64,000 nt of DNA from Gammaproteobacteria bacterium (GTDB lineage: Bacteria; Pseudomonadota; Gammaproteobacteria; Pseudomonadales; JAUIET01). The notes beneath the pieces were generated by a model, which saw only the letters and a list, made by a program, of their open reading frames with translations, did no database searches and was not told the origin of the DNA. The stretch covers positions 22,190-86,189 of the forward strand of contig JAUIHW010000013.1 in NCBI GenBank assembly GCA_030431775.1, written 5' to 3'. The position numbers were made by a program, and so were the translations under genes. Below are positions 42,630 through 51,510 of this stretch, one piece after another (positions within the stretch are counted from its first letter, which is position 1; every line of letters begins with the position of its first letter).

Positions 42630-43100
42630 TCAGCGCCTGTCGCGCAACATTTTCTTGAGTTTTCCGCGCTGTTCGGGGCTGAGATCGCGAAAACGTTTGC
42701 GCAATTCCTGCTTGCGTTCGCTGGACAGGTTTTTAAAACGCTGCCGCTGTTGCTTAAGACGTTGGCGCTGCTCTGGACTCAGGCTTTTAAAACGTCGATA
42801 ACGTTCGCGTATCTGCTGTCGTCTTTCAGGCGACAGCGAACGCCATTGTCGATACCGCTGTTGTGACGACTGGCGTTGCGAGTCGCTCATGCTCTGCCAA
42901 CGCTGCAGACCCAGCAATACTTTTTCACGGCGTTCCTGCGGTAAACCGTCCCAGCGCTGTTCCAGGGAACGCAAGGCATCCTGCTGGGCAGGCTCCAATT
43001 CTGACCAACTGGGTGTAGCGGCCAGCGCCACACTGTGCACGCCGCACAGCACAATCAGCAGACTAGTTGTCCGACCCAGTCGCGGAAGTAACGTTCTCAT
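42630..43100 (-). CDS. DUF3106 exported basic protein
   Basis: About 156 residues from ATG 43100. A signal peptide (TTSLLIVLCGVHSVALA) is followed by WSELEPAQQDALRSLEQRWDGLP and then by repeats of the form F-K-S/N-L-S-P/S-E-R/Q-R/K-Q-x-L/I, for example FKSLSPEQRQRLKQQ, FKNLSSERKQELRKR and FRDLSPEQRGKLKKM. The mature protein is very rich in Arg, Gln and Lys and should be an extended helix. DUF3106 proteins are periplasmic and of unknown function. The first 38 bp overlap the 3' end of the acidic 80-residue gene. Same-strand neighbours upstream are an acidic exported protein, a DUF3619-like membrane protein and an ECF sigma factor. Confidence 0.85.
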   Translation of the reverse strand: MRTLLPRLGRTTSLLIVLCGVHSVALAATPSWSELEPAQQDALRSLEQRWDGLPQERREKVLLGLQRWQSMSDSQRQSSQQRYRQWRSLSPERRQQIRERYRRFKSLSPEQRQRLKQQRQRFKNLSSERKQELRKRFRDLSPEQRGKLKKMLRDRR

Positions 43101-43305
43101 CACTGCTCTCAATATTTTGCTCACCAGTTTTGTTCTGCTCCTCAATGTCGGACTCCTGTGCTGACTCCTCTTCAAGCATCGCCTCATCCAGCCACTGCTG
43201 ATCTTCAACCGACCAGGAGGCCAGAAACTCGAAAAACTCGGGCTCCGGCGCCGCAGCGGCGGCGGCAGCCACTGAGACTGCCAATAGCACCAAAGCCGTC
43301 TTCAT
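43063..43305 (-). CDS. Small exported acidic protein
   Basis: An 80-residue protein. MKTALVLLAVSVAAAAAAAPE looks like a signal peptide. After EFFEFLASWSVEDQQWLDEAM the rest is almost all Glu, Asp, Ser, Asn and Gln, so it is strongly acidic and probably disordered. It lies between the DUF3619-like gene (1-bp TGATG overlap) and the very basic DUF3106 gene (38-bp overlap). The opposite charges and shared export suggest the two products may bind each other. I do not recognise a family. The position inside a coupled operon and the signal peptide make it a real gene. Confidence 0.7.
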   Translation of the reverse strand: MKTALVLLAVSVAAAAAAAPEPEFFEFLASWSVEDQQWLDEAMLEEESAQESDIEEQNKTGEQNIESSDENVTSATGSDN

Positions 43306-43700
43306 CAGCTTGGTCTGTCCAAAGGTCCCTGGCTATCCAGCCAGAGGTAAAACTCCAGGTCCTCCAGCAACTCCAAATCTTCGCTACCAACCAGCAGTTC
43401 AAGGTCCTGCTCACTTAAACCGGTAACCAATGCGGTCTCTGGATTCAGGTTTGCTGGCTGCTGCGGTAAAAACAGCACCACGCCAACCAGCATCGCCACG
43501 GTTACTGCACCAGCAACCGGCAACCACTGCTTTGCTGGCCGGCCACCAACGGTGGTCAACGCTTCGGAGCGGATGCGGTGCAGACGACTGAGCGTGCCGG
43601 CGTCCAATTGCGCCTCGCGCGCGGCTACCAGCTCCTCCGTCTGCTGCAGCAACTGCTGCTCGTTCAAAGAGCTTTCTTTGTTGGTTTCATATTCGTTCAT
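43305..43700 (-). CDS. DUF3619-like single-pass membrane protein, possible anti-sigma factor
   Basis: 131 residues from ATG 43700. A soluble N-terminal half (NEYETNKESSLNEQQLLQQ, LDAGTLSRLHRIRSEAL) precedes one membrane helix (WLPVAGAVTVAMLVGVVLFLP). An acidic periplasmic tail (LLVGSEDLELLEDLEFYLWLDS) ends the protein. It lies directly after the ECF sigma gene and has the topology of anti-sigma factors, but no zinc anti-sigma motif (HxxxCxxC) is present. DUF3619 members often sit in this place. An in-frame start at 43736 would overlap the sigma gene. Role inferred from position. Confidence 0.75.
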   Translation of the reverse strand: MNEYETNKESSLNEQQLLQQTEELVAAREAQLDAGTLSRLHRIRSEALTTVGGRPAKQWLPVAGAVTVAMLVGVVLFLPQQPANLNPETALVTGLSEQDLELLVGSEDLELLEDLEFYLWLDSQGPLDRPS

Positions 43701-43710
43701 GGTCGGATAC

Positions 43711-44298
43711 TCAACGGGCGAAGGCCTGCAAATCAATTTTCAGTTTTGCCAATGCCCGCGAGTAATGGGTTTTCACACTCCCGCTTGAGCATCGCATTGC
43801 CGCGGCCGTTTCGGCAACATCAAAGCCATGCACAGCACGCAACAAAAAAGCCTGCTGTTGGCGGCCTGGCAAGCCGTGAAGCGCACGCTCCAAGGCTTCC
43901 ATGAAACGCGCCGTTTCCGGGTTTTGATCGGGCCGGGTGAACGAAACCAAAGGAGCAGCACTGTCCACCGCTTCTGCGCCACCCTGCCCTGCTTGTTCAT
44001 CAGCCTCGCCAAACCAGGAAAATATTCGTTGACTGATAGAACGTTTACGGTACCAGTTTTTAATGCGGTTTTGCAGAATTCTAGTAAACAATGGCCCCCA
44101 GGCAGCGGCCGGCTTGTGCGCGTACTTCTGAACCAGCTTGAACATCGCATCCTGCACAATCTCCAGTGCTTCTTCCCGGTCGTGAGTCGCCAGGTATGCC
44201 ATCTGGTAAGCGCGTCGCTCCTGTTCAGCCAGGAAATTATCCAGCTGGCGCTGCAAATCGCGCCTTTCTTGCTGTGCCAATTGACCCGCCAACGGCAT
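43711..44298 (-). CDS. RNA polymerase ECF sigma factor
   Basis: 195 residues from ATG 44298, which has AGGAGA upstream at a rather long spacing; ATG 44385 would add a 29-residue N-terminus without family features. Region 2 is YLATHDREEALEIVQDAMFKLVQKY, with the core-binding and -10 recognition helices. Region 4 is LPGRQQQAFLLRAVHGFDVAETAAAMRCSSGSVKTHYSRALAKLK, a helix-turn-helix for the -35. A Gly/Ala/Glu-rich linker joins them. It heads an operon with the DUF3619-like, acidic and DUF3106 proteins, and may direct their expression in response to an envelope signal. Confidence 0.92.
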   Translation of the reverse strand: MPLAGQLAQQERRDLQRQLDNFLAEQERRAYQMAYLATHDREEALEIVQDAMFKLVQKYAHKPAAAWGPLFTRILQNRIKNWYRKRSISQRIFSWFGEADEQAGQGGAEAVDSAAPLVSFTRPDQNPETARFMEALERALHGLPGRQQQAFLLRAVHGFDVAETAAAMRCSSGSVKTHYSRALAKLKIDLQAFAR

Positions 44299-44392
44299 TG
44301 CTGCCGTTGGTCTCCTGTCGGTTACAAGCTCCAGACTAGCCCAAATAGCGGTGGCACCAAAGCCCCCGTCTTGTGCATTGCTCACGCCGTAC

Positions 44393-44680
44393 TCAACGCC
44401 GGTTCAGACGCCGGTCAATGCGATCGCCGCGACGATCAAGCTGGTTGTCAATGCGATTACCTCGACCCTCGATACGGTTTGCCATTCCATCTCGACCGCG
44501 GGCTCGCGCCACATCGGCGCGCCGATCGTGGCGTCGTTCTATACGATCGCCCTTACGGTCCAGCCGATCGTCTATGCGATCGCCCAACTGGTCTGCGCGC
44601 GCACCTGCCAGGGCCGATTCTGCACCTCCGAATGCGGTAACGCTCAATACAACACAGAAGCCAAATGCCAGTTTGTTCAT
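44393..44680 (-). CDS. Small exported Arg/Asp repeat protein
   Basis: A 95-residue protein. The signal peptide is MNKLAFGFCVVLSVTAFGGAESALA. The mature part is made of 11-residue units: GDRIDDRLDRK, GDRIERRHDRR, a degenerate stretch, then GNRIDNQLDRR and GDRIDRRLNRR. The spacing of Ile and Leu in 11-residue repeats suits a hendecad-type helix or coiled coil carrying alternating charges. Small DRxD-repeat proteins occur beside DUF3106-type genes in some gammaproteobacteria, but the function is unknown. It lies 95 bp upstream of the sigma factor start on the same strand and may share its regulation. Confidence 0.75.
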   Translation of the reverse strand: MNKLAFGFCVVLSVTAFGGAESALAGARADQLGDRIDDRLDRKGDRIERRHDRRADVARARGRDGMANRIEGRGNRIDNQLDRRGDRIDRRLNRR

Positions 44681-45070
44681 TTCTCGTACTCCTCAGAAAT
44701 TACCGATTTTTACTGCCGTTTTAGCGGCTTGCAGTGGGATTAACCCGCTACCGGCTTTTTGGTTGACAAAAACGGCGGGGTTTTTTCTGCGCCATTCATC
44801 GCTTTCCTGGCAAACCAGCCGGGTAATCGAGCCGCACAGAGGTCCTACCAAGCACACCATTTGGTAACGCGCTTGCAACAGGTATCCGCTATAATTAGGG
44901 CATTCCCGCCAATAAACATAGTCTTCACGGAGAACTGAACTATTACACCCTGAGCGGTCGTAGTCAGTTCTCATGTCAGCCCTAACCCGGGACTGGCGGC
45001 CCGCAAATGCACGGCTGCCCGGGCGTTGACGTGGACTGATTTGTGGCGGTAATGAAAGGGAACAAAAGAC
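44681..45070. other. Divergent intergenic region
   Basis: About 390 bp between the Arg/Asp-repeat gene and the RND adaptor. A 93-residue minus-strand frame (44693-44974) has no ribosome site or recognisable features and is not called. TATAAT at 44890-44895 has no -35 at the right distance. TTGACG at 45026-45031 with GTAATG 17 bp later is a weak promoter candidate for the RND operon, followed by the ribosome site AAAGGG. Confidence 0.4.
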
Positions 45071-46336
45071 TTGAACACCGAACAGTTTAAAATTTACGGC
45101 CCATTGCTGATCCTGCTTGGGGCGCTCGCATTGACCGTGCTGTTGATTATGTCACGACCGGAAGCCCGGCAAGCGGAGCCCAAGCAGGTACAACCGCTGG
45201 TCGACGTGGTCGAAGTACAGCGACAAACCGTTAGCATTCCGGTTGAGGCACAGGGCAATGTCAAAGCCAGCCAGCAAACTCTTCTGATTGCCGATGTCGC
45301 CGGTCGAGTGGAATGGTTAGCTGATGAATTTCGTGCCGGCGGCTTTTTCCGCAAAGGAGCAAAACTGGCTCGTATAGACCAACGCGACTACGTGGCAGCA
45401 GTCAAACGTGCCGAGGCCGGCGTGGCAAGCGCCGAAAGCGCACTGGCCCAGGAGCGTGGTCGAGCGGATGTGGCTCGCAAAGAATGGGAAACCCGTGGTA
45501 AGAACATTGCGCGCAGTGACGCGGCCACTGCGCTGTATCTGCGCAAGCCACAACTGGCGGAAGCGCAGTCCAGATTGGAATCAGCCCGGGCCGACCTGGT
45601 TCAGGCCAAAGCCGATCTGGAACATACCATTGTTCGTGCACCTTACGACGCAATGGTGCGCGACAAGGCCATTGATCTGGGGCAATCACTGAGCCGCGGC
45701 AATCACATTGCGACGCTATTTTCAGTAGCGACTGCAGAGGTTGAGGTGCCGCTGCCGCAGCGTGACCTGCCATTTATTGCTCTACCCAATGCATTCGCTC
45801 AGGAGGCTCAACACACGCCGCGCGTGTTGCTGAGTGGTACCGGGGCGGCAAGCCAATTGCAGTGGCAGGGTCGGCTGGTTCGAACACAGGGTGTGGTTGA
45901 CGAAACCACCCGAACCCTGACCGCAATTGTAGAGGTGCCCGACCCATATGGCGTTCTGGGTAATGAGCAGCACCGCAACAATCCTTTACGTATTGGTTCC
46001 TATGTGCGAGCACGCATCGATGGCAGACCCATACCTGGCTTGATCAGGCTGTCACAGGCGGCGATTCACCCAGGCAACAAGGTATGGCTGGTCAACAGCG
46101 AACAGCGCCTGGAGCAGCGTAAGATTGAAGTACTCATGCGCAGCGCGCAAGACGCCTACGTAACCTCAGGCCTGAACGATGGCGACTGGGTCAGCACAAC
46201 CAGTCTCAGCAGCTTCAGTACCGGGGCAAAGGTAAGAATCGCCAGCTTGAACGGCGAGCAACCGGAACCACGGCTGCAACTCGAGTCTGCCGCCAGCGCC
46301 GGGCCTGCGGCGCCGGCAGAAGCTGAAACTCTGTGA
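45071..46336 (+). CDS. RND efflux periplasmic adaptor (membrane fusion protein)
   Basis: A 421-residue HlyD-type adaptor. An N-terminal membrane anchor (YGPLLILLGALALTVLLIM) is followed by the barrel-sandwich half LIADVAGRVEWLADEF, a helical hairpin of about 80 residues (AVKRAEAGVASAESALAQE to ARADLVQAKADLEHT), the second sandwich half IVRAPYDAMVRDKAIDLGQ, then beta-barrel and membrane-proximal domains. TTG 45071 is used because an in-frame stop lies just upstream and AAAGGG is 10 bp before it. It links the inner-membrane pump to an outer-membrane factor, not encoded here. Its stop overlaps the pump's GTG start by 4 bp. Confidence 0.92.
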   Translation: MNTEQFKIYGPLLILLGALALTVLLIMSRPEARQAEPKQVQPLVDVVEVQRQTVSIPVEAQGNVKASQQTLLIADVAGRVEWLADEFRAGGFFRKGAKLARIDQRDYVAAVKRAEAGVASAESALAQERGRADVARKEWETRGKNIARSDAATALYLRKPQLAEAQSRLESARADLVQAKADLEHTIVRAPYDAMVRDKAIDLGQSLSRGNHIATLFSVATAEVEVPLPQRDLPFIALPNAFAQEAQHTPRVLLSGTGAASQLQWQGRLVRTQGVVDETTRTLTAIVEVPDPYGVLGNEQHRNNPLRIGSYVRARIDGRPIPGLIRLSQAAIHPGNKVWLVNSEQRLEQRKIEVLMRSAQDAYVTSGLNDGDWVSTTSLSSFSTGAKVRIASLNGEQPEPRLQLESAASAGPAAPAEAETL

Positions 46337-49300
46337 GCACCATCGAAAATTCGAACAGCCATGACATTGACACTCACCATGGTGTCATTGCCTGGTTTGC
46401 CCGCAATAGCGTGGCAGCGAATCTGTTGATGCTGGTCATTGTTGTCGCCGGCTTGTACTCCATCATGTTTTCGCTTCGCTCCACCATGATGCCCGAACTG
46501 GAAACGCAGACGATTATTATCACAGTGCCTTTCCCAGGCTCAACTCCAGAGGATGTTGAAGAAGGTATTGTCCTGAAAATCGAACAGGCGGTTGAAGATA
46601 TTTCCGGCATTACCGAAGTTGAGTCAACGGCGGCCGCCGGCTATGGAAGGGTGGAGCTGGACATCGACAACGACCACGACGTGAATATCGTGATGGATGA
46701 AGTCAAAGTTGCCGTTGACAGCATAACCACCTTCCCGCAACAGGCGGAAAGCCCGTATATTTCTCGCCTTGAGCTCGACTTCATGCAAGTTGCGCTGCAA
46801 ATCCAGGTGACCGGCGACCTGGACGAACATGGTCGGCGTGAAGTCGCCGAGCTACTGCGCCAGGAGTTATTGGAAGTCCCGGAAATCACCCGCGTCGAGC
46901 TGTTCGGCGAACGGCCGTATGAAATAACCATTGAAGTTGCCGAGCACACATTGCGCCAGTACGGATTGACGCTTACTGATGTAAGTAACGCGGTCCAACA
47001 GGCCTCGGTCGACCTGCCGGCCGGAAAAATTCGCACCGTCAATGGCGACATTCTATTGCGAACCAAGGACAAGGCTTATCGCCAATTCCAGTTTGAAGAT
47101 ATAATTCTGATCACAAATACGGACGGCACTCGCGTCACTCTGGGCGACGTGGCAACGGTTAATGATGGCTTCGAAGAACTGGATGGTTTTTCCTATTTCA
47201 ACGGTGGCCCGAGTATCGGCGTGGTTGTCATGTCAGGGGCTGAGCAGGATGTGCTTGAGGTCTCTGAAGCAGCCAAGGCCTTTCTTCAAACCAAGCGCGC
47301 AGGCCTTCCGGACGGAGTCAAACTTGAGTACTGGGCAGATGGTACCTATTACCTGAAAGACCGCCTGGGCCTGATGTTTGAAAATATGCTGCTCGGTGCG
47401 GTACTGGTGTTCATCATCCTGCTCATGTTTATGGACTTCAAAGTGGCATTGTGGGTTGTTGTGGGACTTATCGTGACATTCCTCGGTGTGTTCGCCGCGC
47501 TGCCGCTGGAATCGATCGATGTCACGATGAACATGTTCAGCATTCTCGGCTTTATTGTGGTGCTGGGTATTGTCGTTGATGATGCCATTGTTATCGGTGA
47601 GAGTGCGCACGCGACCATGGTTCGCGACGGTTATAATGTGGATTCGGTAGTTCGCGGAGCCCGCCGGGTGGCGACGCCTGCAACTTTCGGTGTGCTGACG
47701 ACAATTGCCGCCTTTCTTCCTATGGTAATGATGGAAGGAGAGATGGCTGTGTTCCCCGCAGCAATCGGCTGGGTCGTCATATTGAGCCTGAGCTTTTCAC
47801 TGATCGAGTCCAAACTCATCCTGCCTGCCCACCTGACGCATATTAAAAGTGAGACTTCCCGCAAGTCGTTGTTCGGTCGCTTGCAACGTGGCTGCAACAG
47901 CCTGCTCTTCGTTGTGATCACCGAGTATTATCAACCGTTTCTGCGCCGCTGCCTGGAATTCCGATACGTCACATTCGCTGCGTTTATTGGCATCATGATG
48001 CTGACACTTGGCCTGGTGTTCAGCGGTATTGTACGTTACGTGATGTTTCCGGAAGTCCCCGGAGAGTTCATTGAAGTCACTCTGGAAATGAACGAAGGCG
48101 TGCCCAAACGCGAACTGTATGGCGCGGTCGATAAGATTATTGCCGCATCTGAGCAGATGCAAGCCAATCTCAAGCAGGAAACTGGCATGCAGGAGGATTT
48201 TGTCGAGAATCTGTTCGGTTACGGGGAATCCAGCAACAGTGCAAGATTCATGCTTGAAATGACCAAGCGCAAGGACATTCCGGTTAACCCCACCCAGGTT
48301 GCCGATACCTGGCGCGAGTTAATCGGTGAGATTCCCGGAGCTCGCCGGCTCAGCATCATGCACGCTGACCCCATGGCCGGTCCGCCAATCGCTTTCCTGC
48401 TGGTATCGAACGACATCGAAAGCCTAAATGCAGCAGCGGCCGAACTGGCCGCGCACCTGCAAACCTATGCCGGCGTCTTCGACATCAGTAACGATGCCGC
48501 ACAAACCTCCGATGAGCTGAGTATTCGCCTGAAGCCTGAGGGTCAGGTCCTGGGGCTCAGCACTCTGGAGATCGGCCGCCAGGTTCGCGCAGCGTTTTAC
48601 GGCGACGAGGCACAGCGGCTGCAGCGTGGGCGCCACGAAGTCAAAGTGATGGTCCGCTATCCGCAGGATCAGCGTGAGTCGCTGGCCAGCCTCGAAGACA
48701 TGAGTGTGCGGACTCCACAAGGTGCGCGTGTGCCGTTTTCAGCCGTTGCTGAGATGTCACTGCAACCGGGATACAGCGCCATTAGCCGGGTAGATGGTGA
48801 GCGCGCAGTCCGCGTGAGCGCCAATGCAGATTTGCACTCTGTTGAACCTTCCAAGATAGCCGGAGAGATAAAAACCCAGTTCATACCGCAATTAAGTGAA
48901 CGTTATCCCAGCGTTGAGATCGGCCCAGACGGGGGTACGGAGGAAGAGCAGACCCTGCTATTGAATTTATTGATTGGGCTTGGGTTTTCCCTGTTCGCCA
49001 TTTATGCCCTGCTGGCGATTCCTCTACGTTCCTATTTGCAGCCCATCATCATCATGGGTGTCATCCCGTTCGGTTTCATCGGTGCTGTCATAGGCCATAT
49101 GATTCTGGGAATGAGCATCAGCAATTTTTCGCTGTTTGGTATTCTTGCGCTGGCCGGAGTGGTTGTGAATGACAGCATCATACTGGTCGACTTTATCAAT
49201 CAGTCGGTGAAGCGCGGCGTTGGCATCGTTACAGCGGTTATTGATGCCGGTTCCCAACGCTATCGCGCCATTATGCTCACTTCACTGACAACCTTCTTTG

Positions 49301-49503
49301 GGCTTATTCCAATCGTCACGGAACAAGGAGCACAGGCCCAGTTCATTATTCCAATGGCTGTTTCACTGGCGTTCGGAATCGTTTTTTCTACGGTTATCAC
49401 GCTCGTGCTGATTCCCTGTTTGTATCTAGTGCTAAACGATCTGAATACCATGTTCGTTGCCAGTGACGACGCTGAAGAACGTGCATTGCAACCCGGTTCT
49501 TAG
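46333..49503 (+). CDS. RND efflux transporter, AcrB/HAE family
   Basis: A 1056-residue pump of normal length. Seen are FARNSVAANLLMLVIVVAGLYS in the first helix, VPFPGSTPEDVEEGIVLKIEQAV, FSILGFIVVLGIVVDDAIVIGES with the proton-relay Asp pair in helix 4, and the second repeat ending FSLFGILALAGVVVNDSIILVDFIN. The two large periplasmic loops form the porter domain. It uses the proton gradient to expel lipophilic or other compounds through a tripartite complex with the adaptor. The sequence places it with the HAE1-like group whose substrates cannot be predicted. A methyltransferase gene overlaps its 3' end. Confidence 0.95.
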   Translation: MSTIENSNSHDIDTHHGVIAWFARNSVAANLLMLVIVVAGLYSIMFSLRSTMMPELETQTIIITVPFPGSTPEDVEEGIVLKIEQAVEDISGITEVESTAAAGYGRVELDIDNDHDVNIVMDEVKVAVDSITTFPQQAESPYISRLELDFMQVALQIQVTGDLDEHGRREVAELLRQELLEVPEITRVELFGERPYEITIEVAEHTLRQYGLTLTDVSNAVQQASVDLPAGKIRTVNGDILLRTKDKAYRQFQFEDIILITNTDGTRVTLGDVATVNDGFEELDGFSYFNGGPSIGVVVMSGAEQDVLEVSEAAKAFLQTKRAGLPDGVKLEYWADGTYYLKDRLGLMFENMLLGAVLVFIILLMFMDFKVALWVVVGLIVTFLGVFAALPLESIDVTMNMFSILGFIVVLGIVVDDAIVIGESAHATMVRDGYNVDSVVRGARRVATPATFGVLTTIAAFLPMVMMEGEMAVFPAAIGWVVILSLSFSLIESKLILPAHLTHIKSETSRKSLFGRLQRGCNSLLFVVITEYYQPFLRRCLEFRYVTFAAFIGIMMLTLGLVFSGIVRYVMFPEVPGEFIEVTLEMNEGVPKRELYGAVDKIIAASEQMQANLKQETGMQEDFVENLFGYGESSNSARFMLEMTKRKDIPVNPTQVADTWRELIGEIPGARRLSIMHADPMAGPPIAFLLVSNDIESLNAAAAELAAHLQTYAGVFDISNDAAQTSDELSIRLKPEGQVLGLSTLEIGRQVRAAFYGDEAQRLQRGRHEVKVMVRYPQDQRESLASLEDMSVRTPQGARVPFSAVAEMSLQPGYSAISRVDGERAVRVSANADLHSVEPSKIAGEIKTQFIPQLSERYPSVEIGPDGGTEEEQTLLLNLLIGLGFSLFAIYALLAIPLRSYLQPIIIMGVIPFGFIGAVIGHMILGMSISNFSLFGILALAGVVVNDSIILVDFINQSVKRGVGIVTAVIDAGSQRYRAIMLTSLTTFFGLIPIVTEQGAQAQFIIPMAVSLAFGIVFSTVITLVLIPCLYLVLNDLNTMFVASDDAEERALQPGS

Positions 49504-50149
49504 CTCGCACTTGCAGCGCCTGCTACCAGGCGCCCGGGCAGTCTGCACCCGCCCCCCGCAGTGCCCGGACATCAAGCTGTATCTTTTGAATGAAGACTAC
49601 CCTCAAGAGGGGCTTGACCACGACACCTTGCTCGCCCTGATGGAAGAGCCAAGTTACTGGGCATTCTGCTGGGCGAGCGGGCAGGTATTGGCCGCTCACC
49701 TGCTGGACCGGCCCGAAATAGTTCGTGGCAAAAGCGTATTGGACTTCGGCGCCGGCTCCGGGGTCGCAGCGATTGCCGCTGCTCTTTGCGGTGCCCGACA
49801 GGTTGTTGCCTGCGACCAGGATCCTCTGGCACGCACGGCCTGCACCGAAAATGCCCGCTTAAATAATGCGACCGTACAGACAGTTCAGGCGCTGCCCAAT
49901 AATGGCGGGACATTTGACGTTATTCTGGTAGCCGATGTCTTTTATGACCGCGAGAACCTTGGCTTGCTGGACCAACTGTGCTCGCTCGGCGGAAGATTGC
50001 TGATCGCCGATTCGCGGCTAAGAAATTTTTCTCCGCCGGGGTTTCGAAGCCACGGCCCGTACCCCAGCCATACCGTTCCTGACCTGGATGAATCGCAGGA
50101 ATTCAACCAGGTCATGCTGTATGACAATTGCACGGCAGAACAATCTTAA
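49457..50149 (+). CDS. Class I SAM-dependent methyltransferase, lysine methyltransferase-like
   Basis: Up to 230 residues. VLDFGAGSGVAAIAAALCGARQVVACDQDPLA gives motif I and the acidic SAM ribose binder. FDVILVADVFYDRENLGLLD has the DVFYD block of the Nnt1/ETF-beta lysine and arginine methyltransferase group. EPSYWAFCWASGQVLAAHLL before motif I also fits that group. It would methylate a protein side chain. The start is unclear: TTG 49457 overlaps the pump gene by 47 bp, and GTG 49481 is a shorter alternative. The 3' end overlaps the convergent EAL gene by 4 bp. Confidence 0.82.
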   Translation: MPVTTLKNVHCNPVLSSHLQRLLPGARAVCTRPPQCPDIKLYLLNEDYPQEGLDHDTLLALMEEPSYWAFCWASGQVLAAHLLDRPEIVRGKSVLDFGAGSGVAAIAAALCGARQVVACDQDPLARTACTENARLNNATVQTVQALPNNGGTFDVILVADVFYDRENLGLLDQLCSLGGRLLIADSRLRNFSPPGFRSHGPYPSHTVPDLDESQEFNQVMLYDNCTAEQS

Positions 50150-51510
50150 TCGTTGGCTGCTTTACGGCGTGCTAGCTGTTTCTCCTGTGGTGAGAAATAG
50201 CGCGCCATGGAATAGCCCTCCAGCCATTGCTGGAACTCCTCGCCAACCAACGGTCGGCTGAAATAATAACCCTGGGCGTAGTCGCACTTCATTTTCATCA
50301 ACAGCTTTAAAGTCGCTTCGTCTTCTACGCCCTCGGCCACTGTTTTCATATTGAAGTGGTGCGCGATCGCGATAACCGCCTTTACGATAATCTGGTCACC
50401 CCGGTCATGCACCAGGTTCTGGATAAAATACTTGTCTATTTTAATCTCGTGAGCAGGAATCAATTTAAAATACGACATCGACGAGTATCCGGTACCAAAA
50501 TCGTCGATCGACAATCGATAGCCGCGATTGCGCAGGTTTTGCATCAGCTCCTGGCTTTGCTGGGGGTTGTCCATCAAGGTGCTTTCGGTAATTTCCAGCG
50601 TTAACTTTTCTCTGGGCATTTCCCAAATATTCAATGCGGATTCCAGTGTGGATTGCAAATGCCCAGCAGACAAATCTCGCGGCGATAAATTCAAGGCCAC
50701 ATTGAGTGCTTGGTTCCGATACCGTATGTGGCGGGCTTCCCGCGGCAGAGTAAGAATTGCCCACTCGGACAGATCGAGAATCTGCCCGGTGCGTTCGGCC
50801 ACCGGAATAAATTGGTCAGGCCCAACCCGACCCAGTTTCTCGGAATCCCAACGCATCAGGGCTTCACAGGCCGTGGGCATAAAATTCGCAAGACTGATCT
50901 TGGGCTGGTAGTAGAGTTTGAGTTCACCCGACCCCACCGCTTTGTTCAATTCGTCGCGCAGCTCCCACTCCCCGATGCGGTTTTCCTCATCCAGCGCTTC
51001 TACCACATAGCAGCGACTGCCGTCCTGCTTCGCCCGTTCCAAGCATTGCTCTGCGTGCAGCAACAGACGATGCTCGGTATGCCCGTAGTCTGGGCCGACG
51101 GTGATGGACACACTGCAATCCAGCCGAATTTCATCTTCATGGCAACTGATCGGACGATTAAGCAACTGCTGTATCTTGCCGGCAGCAACCGGCAGCAATC
51201 GCGGCGACTTCATCTCCGGCACAGAAATGCCAAATACATTACCGTCCAGGCGCCGAATAACGCTGGCCTTTTTCACGCCAGCGCACAGGGCCTCGTACAC
51301 CCACGCCAGAACACTGTCGCCTGTCTCATATCCGAAGCGATTGTTGATATGCCTCAAACGGAAGATATCCACCAGAATCAAGGCAGTCAGGGTTCCTGAC
51401 TGGCAGCCGGCATGCAAGTCAGTCGCCAAACCGGCCATAAAGCGTTCGCGATCTATTGCGGGTGCTTTTTGGGGGGGCAGCTTTTCGCCAACATCATGCA
51501 AAGATGTCAT
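50146..51510 (-). CDS. GGDEF-EAL protein with degenerate GGDEF, probable c-di-GMP phosphodiesterase
   Basis: A 454-residue cytoplasmic protein without sensor or membrane domains. In the GGDEF domain (about residues 25-180) the active loop reads RLDGNVFGI instead of RxGGDEF, so cyclase activity is unlikely. The EAL domain (about 190-440) keeps EALMRW, NLSPRDL, LEITESTL, DDFGTGYSS, KIDKYFI and AEGVED, all the metal and catalytic residues. It should therefore hydrolyse c-di-GMP to pGpG. Its start lies 17 bp inside the upstream HD-GYP gene, so the two are coupled. The ends overlap a convergent methyltransferase by 4 bp. Confidence 0.92.
   Translation of the reverse strand: MTSLHDVGEKLPPQKAPAIDRERFMAGLATDLHAGCQSGTLTALILVDIFRLRHINNRFGYETGDSVLAWVYEALCAGVKKASVIRRLDGNVFGISVPEMKSPRLLPVAAGKIQQLLNRPISCHEDEIRLDCSVSITVGPDYGHTEHRLLLHAEQCLERAKQDGSRCYVVEALDEENRIGEWELRDELNKAVGSGELKLYYQPKISLANFMPTACEALMRWDSEKLGRVGPDQFIPVAERTGQILDLSEWAILTLPREARHIRYRNQALNVALNLSPRDLSAGHLQSTLESALNIWEMPREKLTLEITESTLMDNPQQSQELMQNLRNRGYRLSIDDFGTGYSSMSYFKLIPAHEIKIDKYFIQNLVHDRGDQIIVKAVIAIAHHFNMKTVAEGVEDEATLKLLMKMKCDYAQGYYFSRPLVGEEFQQWLEGYSMARYFSPQEKQLARRKAAND

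Noticed and set aside
44393..44605. The 33-bp periodic sequence considered as a CRISPR array
   Set aside because: Period equals 11 codons in a frame with a signal peptide, the units diverge at synonymous and conservative positions, and there are no unique spacers.
44693..44974. A 93-codon minus-strand frame upstream of the Arg/Asp-repeat gene
   Set aside because: No ribosome site, no family resemblance, no signal or membrane segment, and it occupies the region that should hold divergent promoters.
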